The translations under genes and the position numbers were made by a program. A DNA stretch of 64,000 nt, taken from NCBI GenBank assembly GCA_023053575.1, contig JAKZAP010000022.1:17298489-17362488 (forward strand), read 5' to 3'. Shown in pieces: positions 32,576 through 43,930 of this stretch (positions are counted from its first letter, which is position 1; each line of letters begins with the position of its first letter). This stretch comes from Branchinecta lynchi (Eukaryota; Arthropoda; Branchiopoda; Anostraca; Branchinectidae). The notes under the pieces are model-generated. The model did not search any database. It was not told the origin of the DNA and was given only the letters and a program-made list of their open reading frames with translations.

Positions 32576-33955
32576 ATGAAACCTAGGGTTTGTAGTATAG
32601 GTATAGGAGAAAAATTAGTCACGCATTATGCAAGACCCATTAGTTGCAGTGTTTTAGGGCTACCCACGGGTACGAAAAATATTTTGATTGAGGGCAATGA
32701 AGCTTTCCAAGCACGAAACATTATGGTTCTTCCACAGTTGGTTTCTATTCCCCCAGATTTCCCCAACCATTCTCTGACAAAACGAGTACGGAAAGGTGAC
32801 CTATCCCTCCTCTCGATTGACCCCCACCCCTCCGATGCAACCACTTCTGATCTGGTTAACGACCTGGCCGAACCATTGTTCGAGATCAGAAAAATTTGCC
32901 ACTTGATCACATTCCCCCCCCCACGTATAAGGCCGAAATTTAAGACATATTGTGGGAATTTCGGAATGTTTTTGGCAAGATCTGACTATGATTTGGGCGA
33001 CTGTACTGTTCTCACCCATCGCATCGAGACCGGTGACCCCCGCCCCCCAGTACCTATCAAGCTTCAAAGTGATCTAAAAACGCGAGTTGAAGCCACGCTC
33101 CGGCAGGGTGCTTTAGAAGAAAGTTGCAGCCCCTGGGATTCACCCGTATCCCTAGTTAAGAAAAGTATGGTTCGTATCGCTTGTGAACGAATATCGGCGT
33201 TTTGAACAAAATAACTAAGTTCGATAGTTATTCCATATCGCGTATCGATGACATCCTCGACAGAATGCATGGCTTCACGGTTTTTTCAAAAATGGATCTT
33301 GTACAAGGTTTCCTCCAAACCAGCGTCCACCCTCCGTATCGCGAAAACTGCCATTAATACTCCCTTCGGTCTATACCATTATCACCGCATGGGTTTTGGT
33401 CTCTCTAACGTCAAAGCCATTTGTGAGCGGATGCTAGTAGTTGTTCTTCGTGATATTTTGGGGTTAATTACGTTTGCCATGTTAGATGATATAGGTGGCG
33501 GCACCAGAGACCACCCTGAGCATTTAGGCGTTCTTCGAACGAAGCAGTTTACTTTCAGAGCCTATCCTCTGTATCCCGATTTGATCTGAATTCATCATCA
33601 CATGCGACAGTTCCGGTTTTGCCATAAGCGCTTGTCATTCTTAGGAGAGAGCCATAGCATATGCCAGTTGTGTTCTTTCCCTCGGAAAGAAGTACAGAGT
33701 ATAGACACTACTAAGTGTCTAAACCATTTGTGGTTCGAACGGACCATCAGCCCTTGAAAGCCTTGCCTTTCATGAACTGCCCTAACGGCCTGGAGCTTCA
33801 GGACTAAACTTTTTCGTGTTGATTACATGCCAGGCAAGGAGATGTTCGTGGATGCGCTACCCCGCCTGGTAGAAGCTCCAGTAGGCGAGAAAACTGACCC
33901 ACAGCCCTTGGTGAATGTCGTTCAGCTGTCTGAACTGAGATCTGAACTCAGCTAT
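32576..33955 (+). pseudogene. Ty3/gypsy pol fragment (RT and part of RNase H)
   Basis: Frame 32576-33205 starts with protease/linker-like sequence and reaches MFLARSDYDLGDCTVLTHRI and ALEESCSPWDSPVSLVKKS, the classic entry to a gypsy RT. In the next frames come YSISRIDDILDRMHGF-type sequence, KMDLVQGFLQTSVHP, KTAINTPFGLYHYHRMGFG and FAMLDDIGGGTRDHPEHLGVL (about 33475-33535). The active site reads MLDD in place of YxDD. Later VDYMPGKEMFVDALPRLVEA (about 33819-33875) is the end of the RNase H. Integrase and LTRs are not seen. The element stops at about 33955, where LINE B sequence begins. Confidence 0.75.
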
Positions 33956-33956
33956 T

Positions 33957-34067
33957 AGCAAAGGCGGACAATCGCACTGATGAAATAGCAAAGAAAGCGT
34001 GTGAAATCTTTGATGATGAATCGATCAATGCCGCCAAAGAGCTGTTGTGGAAAGAGGCTGGTGTATC
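33957..34067 (+). pseudogene. LINE B ORF1, N-terminal piece
   Basis: The frame reads LLAKADNRTDEIAKKACEI, then INAAKELLWKEAGVS, which lines up with the N-terminal helical region of A2 ORF1 (ASVASAKTAFW). The last eight bases, GGTGTATC (34060-34067), are the target duplication of the hAT element that follows. ORF1 resumes at 37853. The 5' end is missing, because gypsy sequence lies immediately upstream. Confidence 0.75.
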
Positions 34068-34144
34068 CAGAGGCGTCACTACTGGGGGGGGGGAGGGGGG
34101 GGGGGGACGCCCCCCCAATGTTTTCGGCCAGTCGGTAAAAAAAA

Positions 34145-35050
34145 ATGAGTCGGCGCGAAGCGCCGCGATTTTTTTTTTCATACACAATTTTCTGTTCGGT
34201 TGTATAGAAAAGATGACGTGAATATACGAAATTTCAGTCGGTAAATGCAGCTTTTATACCGATCAGAAACGACAGACAATATTATGCAAACCCCAGTCGG
34301 TACCTCTTTTTTGGTACCTTTTTTCACCACAATTTTCTGTTCGGTTGTGTAGAAAAGATGACATGAATATATACGATATCTCAGTCGGTAAATGCAACTT
34401 TTCTACCGATTAAAAACTACAGACAATATTAAGCAAACCCCAGTCGGTACCTCATTTTCGGTACCTTTTTTCATACACAATTTTCTTTTCGGTTGTATAA
34501 AAAAGATGACGTAAATATGTACGAAATCCCAGTCGGTAAATTCAGCTTTTCTACCCATTAAAAACGACAGACAATATTATGCAAACCCCAGTTGGTACTT
34601 CTTTTTCGGTATCTTTTTTAATACACAACTTTCTTTTCGGTTGTATAGAAAAGATGACATGAATATATACGAAATCTCAGTCGGTAAATGCAGCTTTTCT
34701 ACCGATTAAAAACTACAGACAATATTACGCAAACCGCAGTCGGTACCTCTTTTTCGGTACCTTTTTTCATACACAATTTTCTTTTCGGTTGTATAGAAAA
34801 GAAAAGATGACATGAGTATGTACGAAATCCCAGTCGGTAAATGCAGCTTTTCTACCGATTAAAAACGACAGACAATATTATGCAAACACCAGTCGGTACC
34901 ACTTTTTCGATACCTTTTTTTCATACACAATTTTCTTTTCGGTTGTATAAAAAAGATGACATGAATATGTACGAAATCCCAGTCGGTAAATGTACCTTTT
35001 CTATCGATTAAAAACGACGTACAATATTATGCAAAACCCAGTCGGTACCT
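34145..35050. repeat. 149-bp tandem array, about six units, inside the hAT
   Basis: cagtcggtacc or a close variant starts at about 34293, 34441, 34589, 34738, 34890 and 35039, giving spacings of 148, 148, 149, 152 and 149. Each unit also carries ttttcggttgtata, gaaaagatga, cagtcggtaaatgcagctttt and acaatattatgcaaa. A ggtacc...ggtacc pair lets each unit form a short hairpin. The array is subterminal on the left side of the transposon, so it may hold transposase-binding repeats; that is an inference. Confidence 0.85.
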
Positions 35051-35125
35051 CGTTCGTTGCTAAGCAAGGTCGTGCAGCATTTCCAACTAATTGTCTGGCT
35101 CGCTGGCAGGCGGTCAGTCTGAAAA

Positions 35126-35398
35126 TTGACCTTGACCGTGAAAGAACTGTGCCAAGAAATAAATGTGTCTGGTGTGAGAACTAACCGAATCAAAATAAAG
35201 TGCTTAGGTTGTATGAGTGTATTCGATAAAGACTATCGTAAACGTCATAACGCCACTTATCACCAGAATAAACCCGAGCCAAAATGGATTTTAGCAGATG
35301 AGAGGGTTGTGTGCAACCCATTTGTCGCATCAGCTTCTAAGAAAATAAAACTGGTGACACATTCCAATGGAATTGAAGGTAAGGCATATTCAGTTTAA
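35126..35398 (+). pseudogene. hAT transposase N-terminal zinc-finger piece
   Basis: The frame reads KCLGCMSVFDKDYRKRHNAT with YH following, a Cys2-His2-like finger with a C-x2-C then H-x4-H spacing. PEPKWILADERVVCNP follows, and the frame ends at 35398. Position inside the hAT, between the array and the dimerisation domain, suggests the DNA-binding N-terminus of the transposase. I see no catalytic motif between here and 36.99 kb. Confidence 0.5.
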
Positions 35399-35994
35399 TC
35401 GTCCAGTGCCCGTCGGTCAGTCGGTAGGCTAGAAAACCTGAGCAACAGATGAAGTATGGCTTGAATCTTTTGTACTTTTGTCATACCGTAAGGTCAGTCG
35501 GTAATTTTTCTTTCCTCTCGAATGCTCCATCGAACGAAGAAGGTTTCACTAAAATAATTTATTCTGTCTTTTGAAGCATTCAAGTAAAATTGCTGTAGAT
35601 ACAAAATTATATTCTCAATACTGTAGCGTTTAAAATTATAAGAGCTATCGTGGTATGTTACTTGTTAAATTATTCCGCGTATTTACCATGTTTTACTGTC
35701 ACTTTCCGCGTAAAATTAGATTGTTTGCCCAAGTTTTGAAAGGAATAGCCCTCGGAATATCCTAAGCCTACATCACCCACATTTAAGTCGTTCGCTCAGA
35801 CTAGACGTCGGCATAAAAACACAAACTAGCGGCGCGACTCGGTAGCCTTTCATTTCCATCATTTTTTCTATGGGATAGTTTATTTGACCAGCCTTGCTTA
35901 TTTTTCTGTGCGTATCGTACCATTTTCATAGCCTAGTCTTGTTTATTCTGCCTTTTTATATCTCTGCAGTGACATTTCGTTGGATCACATCCTA

Positions 35995-36375
35995 TACTTA
36001 ACCACTTTTTGGGATATTTCGACTAAGCGTGAAAAACATGAAACCATAAGGCTGTATTTTAAGTTAGCAAAATACCTGCTCCAGGTCCCGCGGTGGAAAT
36101 GAAACGTTTTTATGGCAGTATAGAGCCACTGGATATGGAGCCAGTGGATAAGCGATTCAACGAGTTGTTGCACCGCCCTAATACGCATAGTTGGAAGAAT
36201 GTATTTTTTCTAAATCCATATTTCTCTTTTTTAATTTATGTTGTTTTTCGCACATATCTTGTTGTGTTGTTTTACTTTTCTTGTTTTTTTTTCGTCCTGG
36301 TTCATACTGCGTCTTGTGTCTTTGTGATCGTGTGACGGGACGGGTAACAAATAAAATGTATTTATTCATTCATAT
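35995..36375 (+). mobile_element. 5'-truncated LINE A-like 3' end inside the hAT
   Basis: About 380 bases start with the last codons of a LINE ORF2 (RLYFKLAKYLLQVPRW, matching the A1 and A3 C-terminus). They continue through a T-rich 3' UTR and end in gacgggacgggtaac then aaataaaatgtatttattcattcat. The UTR end resembles that at 18.11-18.15 kb. It is a short 5'-truncated insertion of the kind made by interrupted reverse transcription. Confidence 0.65.
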
Positions 36376-36989
36376 TTTATCTAGCTCTTTTATGAGATTC
36401 CGATTACGAAATCCCTAACTTTCACAATTGTTTCGCGTACGACTTTTAGCGCTTTCTCAGCCTACCCGACATTTGACAGTCACGCAGAGCAAATTTTACC
36501 AAAATCTTTCGCTGAAGGTCTGTCAACGGCAATTTGGACATGAAAAGCTTCAAAACATTATTTTATTTTTGGAGGACATTGTTTTGCACCGTTTTCCCAC
36601 TTTTTAACCAGGAGGCCGTTTACAAATTTCTGCATCCAGCCGCCTCCTCCGGGAGAGGGAAGGCTGGATAGAGTCGACAAGCGCTAACAAGCATATCGCT
36701 AATTTCTCTTGTAAAGTAATTGCATTTTTGAAACGACATTCCTAAGCCGCTTTGTCGAGAATATCATTTCCGGTAAGAGTTGTGCTTTAAAGGACCCGTC
36801 CGCGCCGTACCTACAATCTTATAACGCGACCAAGAACAAATAATCAGAAAGAACGTCCGTCTTTCGTCCTATGCAGCGTATACCCCGACAAAACTAAGGG
36901 GACCTGGAGGTATTTACTCTAGCTTTGAGCTGATGTTCATACCCCCGTCTGCCTTACTTCCGTCTTCGCCGTTATTCACCGTAAATCAA

Positions 36990-37324
36990 AAAGTAAAGGA
37001 GGCGCGCTGATCCACAAAAACAAAGCCATTGATCGTGGGGTCTTTGAGGCTGTTTTCCGTGAAATCTACGCTGTCAAGTCAATTTTCCCGACGCTCTGGT
37101 CAGTTTACCAGTGGGTTGCGACAGCGCCACCGACTGCGGCAACCGCAGAAAGAAGTTTTAGCAAACTTAAACTGGTGATGACACGTTTGCGCACAACGAT
37201 GGACGACGACCGCCTGGATCACCTCGTCAGTATGTGCTGCGAGAGTGACGTTGCTGACGCTCTGAAACTGGATGAACTGCTCAAAGTTTGGTTGTCTACC
37301 AAGCCAAGAAAAATGACCTTTTAG
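36990..37324 (+). pseudogene. hAT transposase C-terminal dimerisation domain
   Basis: The open frame reads GVFEAVFREIYAVKSIFPTL, then TAPPTAATAERSFSKLKLV, MTRLRTTMDDDRLDHLVSM and a TAG at 37322. The A-T-AERSFS-LK-vk-rLR-tm-d-RL-l motif is the standard hAT dimerisation region. The domain is undamaged, but the catalytic part that should precede it is missing. The element therefore depends on another copy, or is dead. Confidence 0.85.
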
Positions 37325-37852
37325 TTCATGTTTTTTTCAGAAGTATACACGAGATTGTGATTTATCTGTATATGTTATTTGAAGTTGTTAATTTTCAAGA
37401 ATGTTTGCATATAAGTCGCATTTCGTACTTCTCATTTGTTATTTCGTTCCGGCAATGGTAGAATAGCTCGTTCCCTAACAAAGTATAGTATTTGCTCCAT
37501 TTAAATCAGAAAAATTGTTCAGTTTTATGACAACGAACGGCTGCGGATGTTACACACAAACATCGCATCTTTTGGCAAAATTCGGCTGGTACCATATTTA
37601 ATTGCTTATTAAAAGCATTTAAAAGCGCTACACTGTGTGACCAAATACTTCTACACTTGCTTCTTGTTGAAAAGCGACATAGAATGTTCATCTTCAGGTT
37701 ATCTATTGTTTGCGCTAGATTGCTTCTCTGAATCTCATCAAAGATGGAGATTTTTTTTTTCTTCCGAAAAGCAGTCGGTAAAAATTGCCTGCCAGTCGGT
37801 AAACGGTACCTTGTCCCCCCCCCCCCAATCATTTTGGCTAGTAACGCCTCTG

Positions 37853-39310
37853 GGTGTATCCACTCGACCTAGCGCTAGGAAAAATGACTGATAATGTCAC
37901 GGACATTCTGAAAGTATTTCACTCGTGTGATGTGAAAAACATTCGATTGCCTCGGTTTGTAATTTATGAACCGGATGAAGTACCAGTGCTTTCTGGAGAG
38001 GTAACAGCCACTCTTGCAAAGAAAGTTAATGAACTCTGTGTCAAGTTAGATAGTTTTGCGAACTTGGATCGTTTTCTCAGACCTACGGCAACTTCTGGTT
38101 CATCTTCTGCTCAGCCTCCTAAGCCGACGTACCCAGTTTTATTAAAGAATCCCCCAAAAGAACTTACTGAACTAGGTTCTCGGAAGAACTACCTAGATAG
38201 TGTTTGTGGAAAGAACTCCTCGAGAATAGTGCAGCTCAAGACACGTAAGAACGAATGGCGCGTGGTCATTGACGATAAAGTTGCCGCTAATGAAGTCGCC
38301 CAAGCCCTAAGCAGTCACGTGGAGCCGATGTAAAAGTGAAAAGTCCCTCATTTTTCGGAATAATCCGTCACGTCCCTACTGATGTTGATGCTCTTCAGCT
38401 TCAGTCGAAAATATCTAACTGCTCTAAGGCTGAGCAGATTGGTAAGACACATTTCAGGCGACCGGCGCATGAACTTCTCGTGTGCGCTGTGCTATTCCAC
38501 TGCCTGAGGATTTGAAGAATTTGGATCTCAGTTTGGATTTTATTGTTCGCGAGGACCTCCTTGTTAAGCTTTGTGCGGATTTCTACTCGGTGGAGGAAAT
38601 CAACAGAGCAAAAGGGAATCTTGTTCCTTACGTTCCCAGTGAAGTGATCGGGTCTCTAACGAAGGAATTTCCGGACTTCGTAAAAACTCGATCGGGTCAA
38701 ACCATGAAAAGCCCTTTGCTTTGTGAAATTTTTTCTATCCTACTACAAGTTGATAGAAAAGTTTTTCCGACATTCGTTGCTCGTAATTTGCTGCGACTTC
38801 CCTCTATGTCGCTTACGCACTTTGATTTTGCGAGTATTATGGGGTCTTACAGCTCTCTTAAATCTGAATTTGAGGAGCTTAAAATGCTTGTTCAGAACAT
38901 CGCGTCTTCGGACATGTCAAGTTTAAAGCCTGAACTTGACGAGATCAAATCAACACTGAATTCGATAGTCGCTAAGCAACAGCCGGCGCCTGCTACTACG
39001 TCATCAGAGTCATCTGTGGCTCATAGCGTAGTGCTACCTAGCGGTGCTGTTTTGAGCGATAGTGTTAACGGGCATGCGCCTGTTCTTGATGATAGAGCGC
39101 GTAGTGGTTCCGGGACTCTGTTTTCTAGACCAGCGACTGGTACCACAAGTCTGAATGAAGTGGGAACTTACGCCAGTGCTGCAGCGAAACCTGCTAACAC
39201 TCGCCTTCTGGCCGGCCGGTATCCTTGTTCGGACTTATTACGAACCTAAGCCTAAAGTGCCCCCTAGCGAGTCCGTACCATCGGATGTTCAACCTGCTAT
39301 AGATGGGTGA
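37853..39310 (+). pseudogene. LINE B ORF1, main part
   Basis: ORF1 resumes after the hAT with TRPSARKND. After a one-base slip in an A run it continues with NVTDILKVFHSCDVKNIRLP, KLDSFANLDRFLRP, PKPTYPVLLKNPP and a stretch ending WRVVIDDKVAANEVAQAL (stop near 38332). Another frame (38482-39249) reads DLSLDFIVREDLLVKLCADF, a coiled coil (SEFEELKMLVQNI) and a Ser/Thr-rich tail. The last frame ends PSDVQPAIDG with TGA at 39308. The middle frame may come from duplication or recombination with a second ORF1. No cysteine knuckles are seen here. Confidence 0.65.
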
Positions 39311-41878
39311 GAAACTTCGTGTAGCTACGTTCAACTGCCACTTGGTGAAGCATAATGCAGCTGCAGTGAAGGCCCTTTGTGAGGAGTCTGATTTAATTTT
39401 TTTACAGGAGACCATGTTATTTGATTTTGATAATGTTTTTTTGGATGGTCTGAGTGGGGATTTTGTGTCGTTTGCAGTTAGTGCTACGAAAGCGGGTGAT
39501 GGCCTAGTGAGAGGGAGGCCCAGAGGAGGGTTAGCTATTCTTTGTAGAAAAGCTTACTCTCACCTCATTTCTTTTCCCCTCCCCTCGGATGAGAGGCTGC
39601 AGCCGGTTTGCCTCCGTTGTGATGATTATGAGCATCTGTTTGTAAACGTTTATATGCCAGTTTGTTCGAATGAAAATTTGCATGAATTTTCCTTGTATTT
39701 AGGTAAGCTAGTATCGTTTCTATCTGATAAGTATACTTATGTTTGTTTCCTGGGGGATTTTAATGCTAATTACGGTGCTGAAACTGTTTTTAGCCGTGAG
39801 CTTAAGGCAGTTATAGCCGAGAATGATCTGGTTTGCTGTGACGAAGTGGCTTTGGAGCCATCGACTTTCACGTATATGAGCCCTTCAGGCCATACGTCAT
39901 GGATTGACCACGTTGTGTGTTCGAGTTCTTTTAGTAGTACTATTAGGCCTATTTCTGTTAGATATGATATATTTGGTTCAGACCATTTCCCCCTTGTTTT
40001 TGAGTCATCTTGTGTTGTTCGTGCTGTGGACCCGTTGTGTGCAGATCCGCCACCCCCTAGTCCGCCTGCTGTGGATTGGGAGCGTGCGAGTGCGTCTCAG
40101 CTTATGGCATATGGTGTGGAAGTTGAGAAGCGTATCCTTGCTCTGGACATCAATGCTATTTACCATTGTACTCTTCCTTACTGTACTAACCCTTCTCATA
40201 CTAACGGTTTGGGGTTGCTTTACTATACACTGGTTTCGATTCTTATTGTAAGTGCGTGCCATACTCTACCACTTCGTGTAGGTAGTACTAACAAGAAAAG
40301 GTTTGGGATGAATATTATTCCTGGTTGGAATAATCATGTGCGCCCTCATTACGAAGCTGCGAAAAATGCTTTGCTTTTGTGGGTTGCTAATGGCAGACCT
40401 CTTGGGGGTGAGTTTGATTCTGCGAGGAGAATTCTTCACGGGAGGTTCCGGAGTGCCCTTCGGTGGTGCAAAAAGAATACAGAGAGTCTAAGAACTTCGG
40501 CTCTGGCCAGCAGTTTTAGTTCACTTAATTTCCGTGATTTTTGGAAAAAAGTTGCTAAATCTAAAAATGCTGGTCCTCAGAAAATGTCTGATAGAGTTGG
40601 TTCAGCGACTGGGCCCAAAGATATAGCAGAGCTATGGCGGGGTCACTATAGCACTGTTTTCTCGTCAGTTGCTTCTGATCCTAAAGCAGCGAGTGCAAGG
40701 TCCTTTTCCAAACCATGGACTGATCCTGTTAAGCAGCTGATTACAGCAGAATTTTCGAAAAATGTCTCTTTTCTTTGATTTCATCCCAGATTAATTCGTC
40801 GCATTATCAATTTGGGTTCAAAGAAGGGTCTTCGACGGAGTTTTGTGTGTTCATTCTCAAATCTGTCGTGCAGTATTTCTGGCTTTTTTCAAGTCCTGTG
40901 TTTGCGTGCTTCATTGACGCAAAGGCAGCTTTCGACAGAGTGAACCTTGAGAAGCTCCTGGATAAAATGGACACAAAGGGAGTTGACCGTCGTGTCATTG
41001 GAACTCTTGAACATTGGTTCGATGTACAGCGTTTCAGAATAAAATGGAGTGGTTATTTCAGCATGCCATTCCCTGTTCTGAATGGTGTACGGCAAGGTGG
41101 GGTCCTCTCTCCGTTGCTGTATAACCTATATGTGGATGGTCTCAACCTGCGTTTGGCTCAAACTAAGGTTGGTTGTTTCATTGGAGGTGTTTGCTTTAAT
41201 AACCTGAGTTATGCTGATGACCTGGTTATTTTAGCTCCTACAGTGGCTGCACTAAACCATCTACTTTCAATTTGTGATGAGTTTGCGTCAGCTAATGATA
41301 TCGTGTTTAACACGGCCAAGACCCAGTGTATGGCGTTCATTCCTCGCGGGACCCCTCTGAAACACATCCATATGGCATTGCTTTCTGGAGTGTCGCTGTC
41401 TTTCGTTGAGTCCTACAAATATCTTGGATTCACGGTGGCTCCCTCCCTGAGTGACGAGCTCCATGTTAAAGCACTTTCACGTTCGCTGTGCTGCAGGGCT
41501 AACTTACTTATTCGTAAGTTCGGGAAATGCGACCCTGCCGTGAGGTGTTTTCTTTTCAGAGCTTATTGCACCCCGTTGTACGGTCTTGCTTTTGTGCAAT
41601 CTGTATCTGTTAAGTGTGAGAACTCTCTTCGGGTTCTGTATAACAATTCTTTTCGGTGGCTTCTTGGTCTTTCCCTTAACTGTAGTGCTTCCGGAATGTT
41701 TGTTGGTGGTGGCCTCCCTTCTTTTCCTGAACTTCGTAGGAGATCATCTCTTTCGATCCAGACAAGGATTCTTGCTTCGGACAATCCGCTCCTTCGGGTG
41801 CTTTCGGGGCCGCTTTTTCGGCTATCTCTGCCACTTTGGCGGACATGGTCTGGTGAGATCTATACACAACGAACTTGA
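39303..41878 (+). pseudogene. LINE B ORF2, endonuclease and RT with internal deletion
   Basis: The ATG at 39303 lies five bases before the ORF1 stop. The endonuclease is complete: RVATFNCHLVKHN, IFLQETML, GRPRGGLAILC, VNVYMPVCSN, LGDFNANYG, SWIDHVVCSS and GSDHFPLVF. A 200-residue linker leads to a TGA at 40776, overlapped by the next frame. There the RT starts late, at SHYQFGFKEGSSTEFCVF. It continues with IDAKAAFDRVNLEKLLDKM, GVRQGGVLSPLLYNLYVDG, LSYADDLVILAP (YADD intact), YKYLGFTVAPS and the thumb through SFRWLLGLSLNCSAS to 41878. The RT fingers, about 100 residues, are deleted at the junction. Confidence 0.85.
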
Positions 41879-42020
41879 TGCTCAAGCACCTTTTTTGTTG
41901 TTTGTGTTTTTCTCTCTTATTTTGTTATTGTTTAATATGTTGTTGTTGTTGTTTTTTTTGTATGTTTTTGAGTGGCCCTAGTTGGTCCTTAGTTCAATGA
42001 AAATAAAATAAATAAATAAA
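41879..42020 (+). other. 3' UTR and tail of LINE B
   Basis: A T-rich UTR ends in gtccttagttcaatg followed by aaaataaaataaataaataaaaaa at 41999-42022. The (AAAT)n tail differs from the family A tails. Confidence 0.7.
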
Positions 42021-42660
42021 AAACATTCCAAACCAGTCGGACCCCTACCATCTAACCTTTAATTCGGAGCCATCCGACTCAAAATCAGATTCTCTATCTG
42101 AAGTCTTTGACTCCCCCCGACAGTGATTATAACGCCCAACCTTGGACGTCACGCCGCCGACGCCGCCAATTGGACCATCGACACCGTCAACGCCACCAAC
42201 ATTTCAAAGAACTACGCCTCCTATGACGCGCACGCCTTACCATCCGTGTCCGCCCTCCTTACCGGGCGCTCCAGAATCTCAACATTCTCCTGTCTGCTCT
42301 CCACGGATCGAGCTTACCCTCCAGCAATCCGAAAATCCAACCGTCTGCACAGACTGCCAGACCGGTACCAGTCTGTCGACTTCCGTACCGCACTATGGCC
42401 CCGTCTACACGATCTGCCTCGACCTAAACCCACCAAACTAACTTATCCACAACAACTAAAGGGAGAACCTACTCTACTACATATCCTCACTACATATCCA
42501 AGATCGTAGATGCATCAACAACGCCATCTTAATCTATCTCTTATCTATCTCTAACAACTATCTCGATTTCATCACCAATCCAACCCATATCACCAGCCAA
42601 ATCAACCTCATCGTCACCTCCATCAATACGCATTACCTGTACACCGTGACAGCCAAGTGA
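42021..42660 (+). other. Proline/threonine-rich open stretch, unrecognised
   Basis: Two overlapping plus-strand frames (42123-42509 and 42142-42441) are long for this AT-rich DNA; one is rich in Pro and Thr (VTPPTPPIGPSTPSTPP). I recognise no domain. A retroelement gag or env remnant, or a non-coding C-rich repeat, are both possible. Confidence 0.25.
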
Positions 42661-43465
42661 AAATGTAAATATTTATTCTTTAGGCAGGAGTGTTAGGCGC
42701 CCGCGTTCTCCCGCTTGCCAGTGCGACTCTAAATATTTTCCGGTTAGTTATATATATGTGGATCTCTCCCCGTTCTTACTTTACCTGTGTAGGCCCCTTT
42801 TTAAAGTCGCTTTTGTATTTTCGTCAATTTCGCGTTCGTAGTCCTTGAAATTACTGCGCTACGGCTTTCAGCGTTCCACTGCAGTTTATGCAAACGATCA
42901 GTCAAAGGACTTAAGACGTTTGCCGGCTATCACTACATTTTGTTTCGCTCGCCGTATGGCTTTATGTAAATAATGTATAGAATGTCAATGATCAGATTGA
43001 CACCGTGTGTCCGGCCATCATCCTCTAAAGTGCTTTGCGCTTGCCTTTTGCGCTTTAAATACTTCAGTTTTGTGCTTTATTTTGCGTCAATGTCTTACCT
43101 TGTCGTTGCGAAAGTTGGAGTAATTCTTAAAATTGCGGCCTTTCTTCCCCCCCCCTAATTCCTCCTAGTTTTCCGTTTCCCCTTTTTCTATTTTTAACAA
43201 GTCTCAAGAGACTGCTCTTTGCGACGAGTTGTGGTACTGGTAACATATTTCCCTGATAATCCTTTTTTTAAAGTTTCTTCCAACCCCCAATTTATTTTAG
43301 AACTTAAAGGCATGGACACATCAATAATTCTCATGTATTTATATGGATTGGTTCATGTGGTCAGGGTAAGGTCAGTAGGACTGAAGCTCAAAAAAAGGAC
43401 CCTGAACTAACTAAACAGAGAGTGGGCTTCGATTTCTCACACTTATTTGAATGCCCCCTCTTTTA
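42661..43465. other. No gene seen
   Basis: The sequence is T-rich with short open frames only. A C-run lies at about 43149-43156. The TATA-like tatatatatg at about 42751 and the mixed composition could fit a solitary LTR, but no second copy is present to show it. Confidence 0.4.
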
Positions 43466-43469
43466 TAAA

Positions 43470-43930
43470 CATGGGCTGCCGCGATGGCTTAGCTATGGAT
43501 GGTAGGTGGTCGGTGGGACTGGAACGGAAACATTGTAGAATCTTCTGTTGCCAGTACACCAGGGGGGGGGGGGGTGTTATGGAGACATCCCATGGCAATT
43601 TGCTCTGCAATAGTCCTCGTAGTTAATCCCTCCCTATATCGCCTACTTGTCTATATATCTTTTCGATTTTCATCACCATCATTGATTTCCTAGCATCGTG
43701 ACAATAGATCACTCGGTCTTTATCCGCTTGTACCGGTACAAGTCGCTTGTGTAAAGTGCCATCTTCTTAACACTATCAGTCAACGCTCAGTCGACTGGAT
43801 GAATCGAACGCTATCAGTCAACTAAATATATTAAGTGGACTGGAAAAGCGAATCGAACTCGGCTCTGCTGAGCGATAACAAGTTCAATTGAGCGATGCAG
43901 GATCATTTACTGTAGTTGTGTAGAGACATC
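43470..43930. repeat. Repeat family R1, copy 2
   Basis: A block at about 43605-43728 (gtcctcgtagttaatccctcc to tctttatccgct) matches 23247-23362. Then agtcgactggatgaatcgaacgct (about 43790) and ctggaaaagcgaatcgaac...gagcgataac...gatcatttactgtag (about 43848-43915) match blocks that precede it in copy 1. A G-run sits at 43562-43573. A tRNA-like A-box (tggcttagctatgg, about 43486) is present, but no B-box is visible. Confidence 0.6.

Larger units (their letters stand above)
34068..37852 (+). mobile_element. hAT transposon with TIRs and 8-bp target duplication
   Basis: The left end CAGAGGCGTCACTA (34068-34081) matches the reverse complement of the right end, CAGAGGCGTTACTA (37852-37839), at 13 of 14 bases. 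GGTGTATC flanks it on both sides (34060-34067 and 37853-37860). An 8-bp duplication and CAG-type inverted ends are the signature of hAT. Inside are a 149-bp tandem array, a zinc-finger piece, a LINE tail and a C-terminal hAT dimerisation domain; the catalytic core is gone. The motif cagtcggta recurs near both ends and through the array. It sits in LINE B ORF1. Confidence 0.9.

Noticed and set aside
34082..34113. G and C runs (34.09, 37.82, 23.52, 43.56, 55.01 kb) as assembly errors
   Set aside because: Two flank the hAT ends symmetrically and fit the element. The others cannot be judged without reads.
34145..35050. Regular repeats considered as a CRISPR array
   Set aside because: Units are 149 bp with conserved sequence throughout, without short identical repeats separated by unique spacers, and they lie in a eukaryotic transposon.
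36093..36418. Hydrophobic frames as small membrane proteins
   Set aside because: They come from the T-rich 3' UTR of a truncated LINE.
43470..43560. tRNA or tRNA-derived SINE
   Set aside because: An A-box-like tggcttagctatgg is present but no B-box or cloverleaf arms can be drawn.
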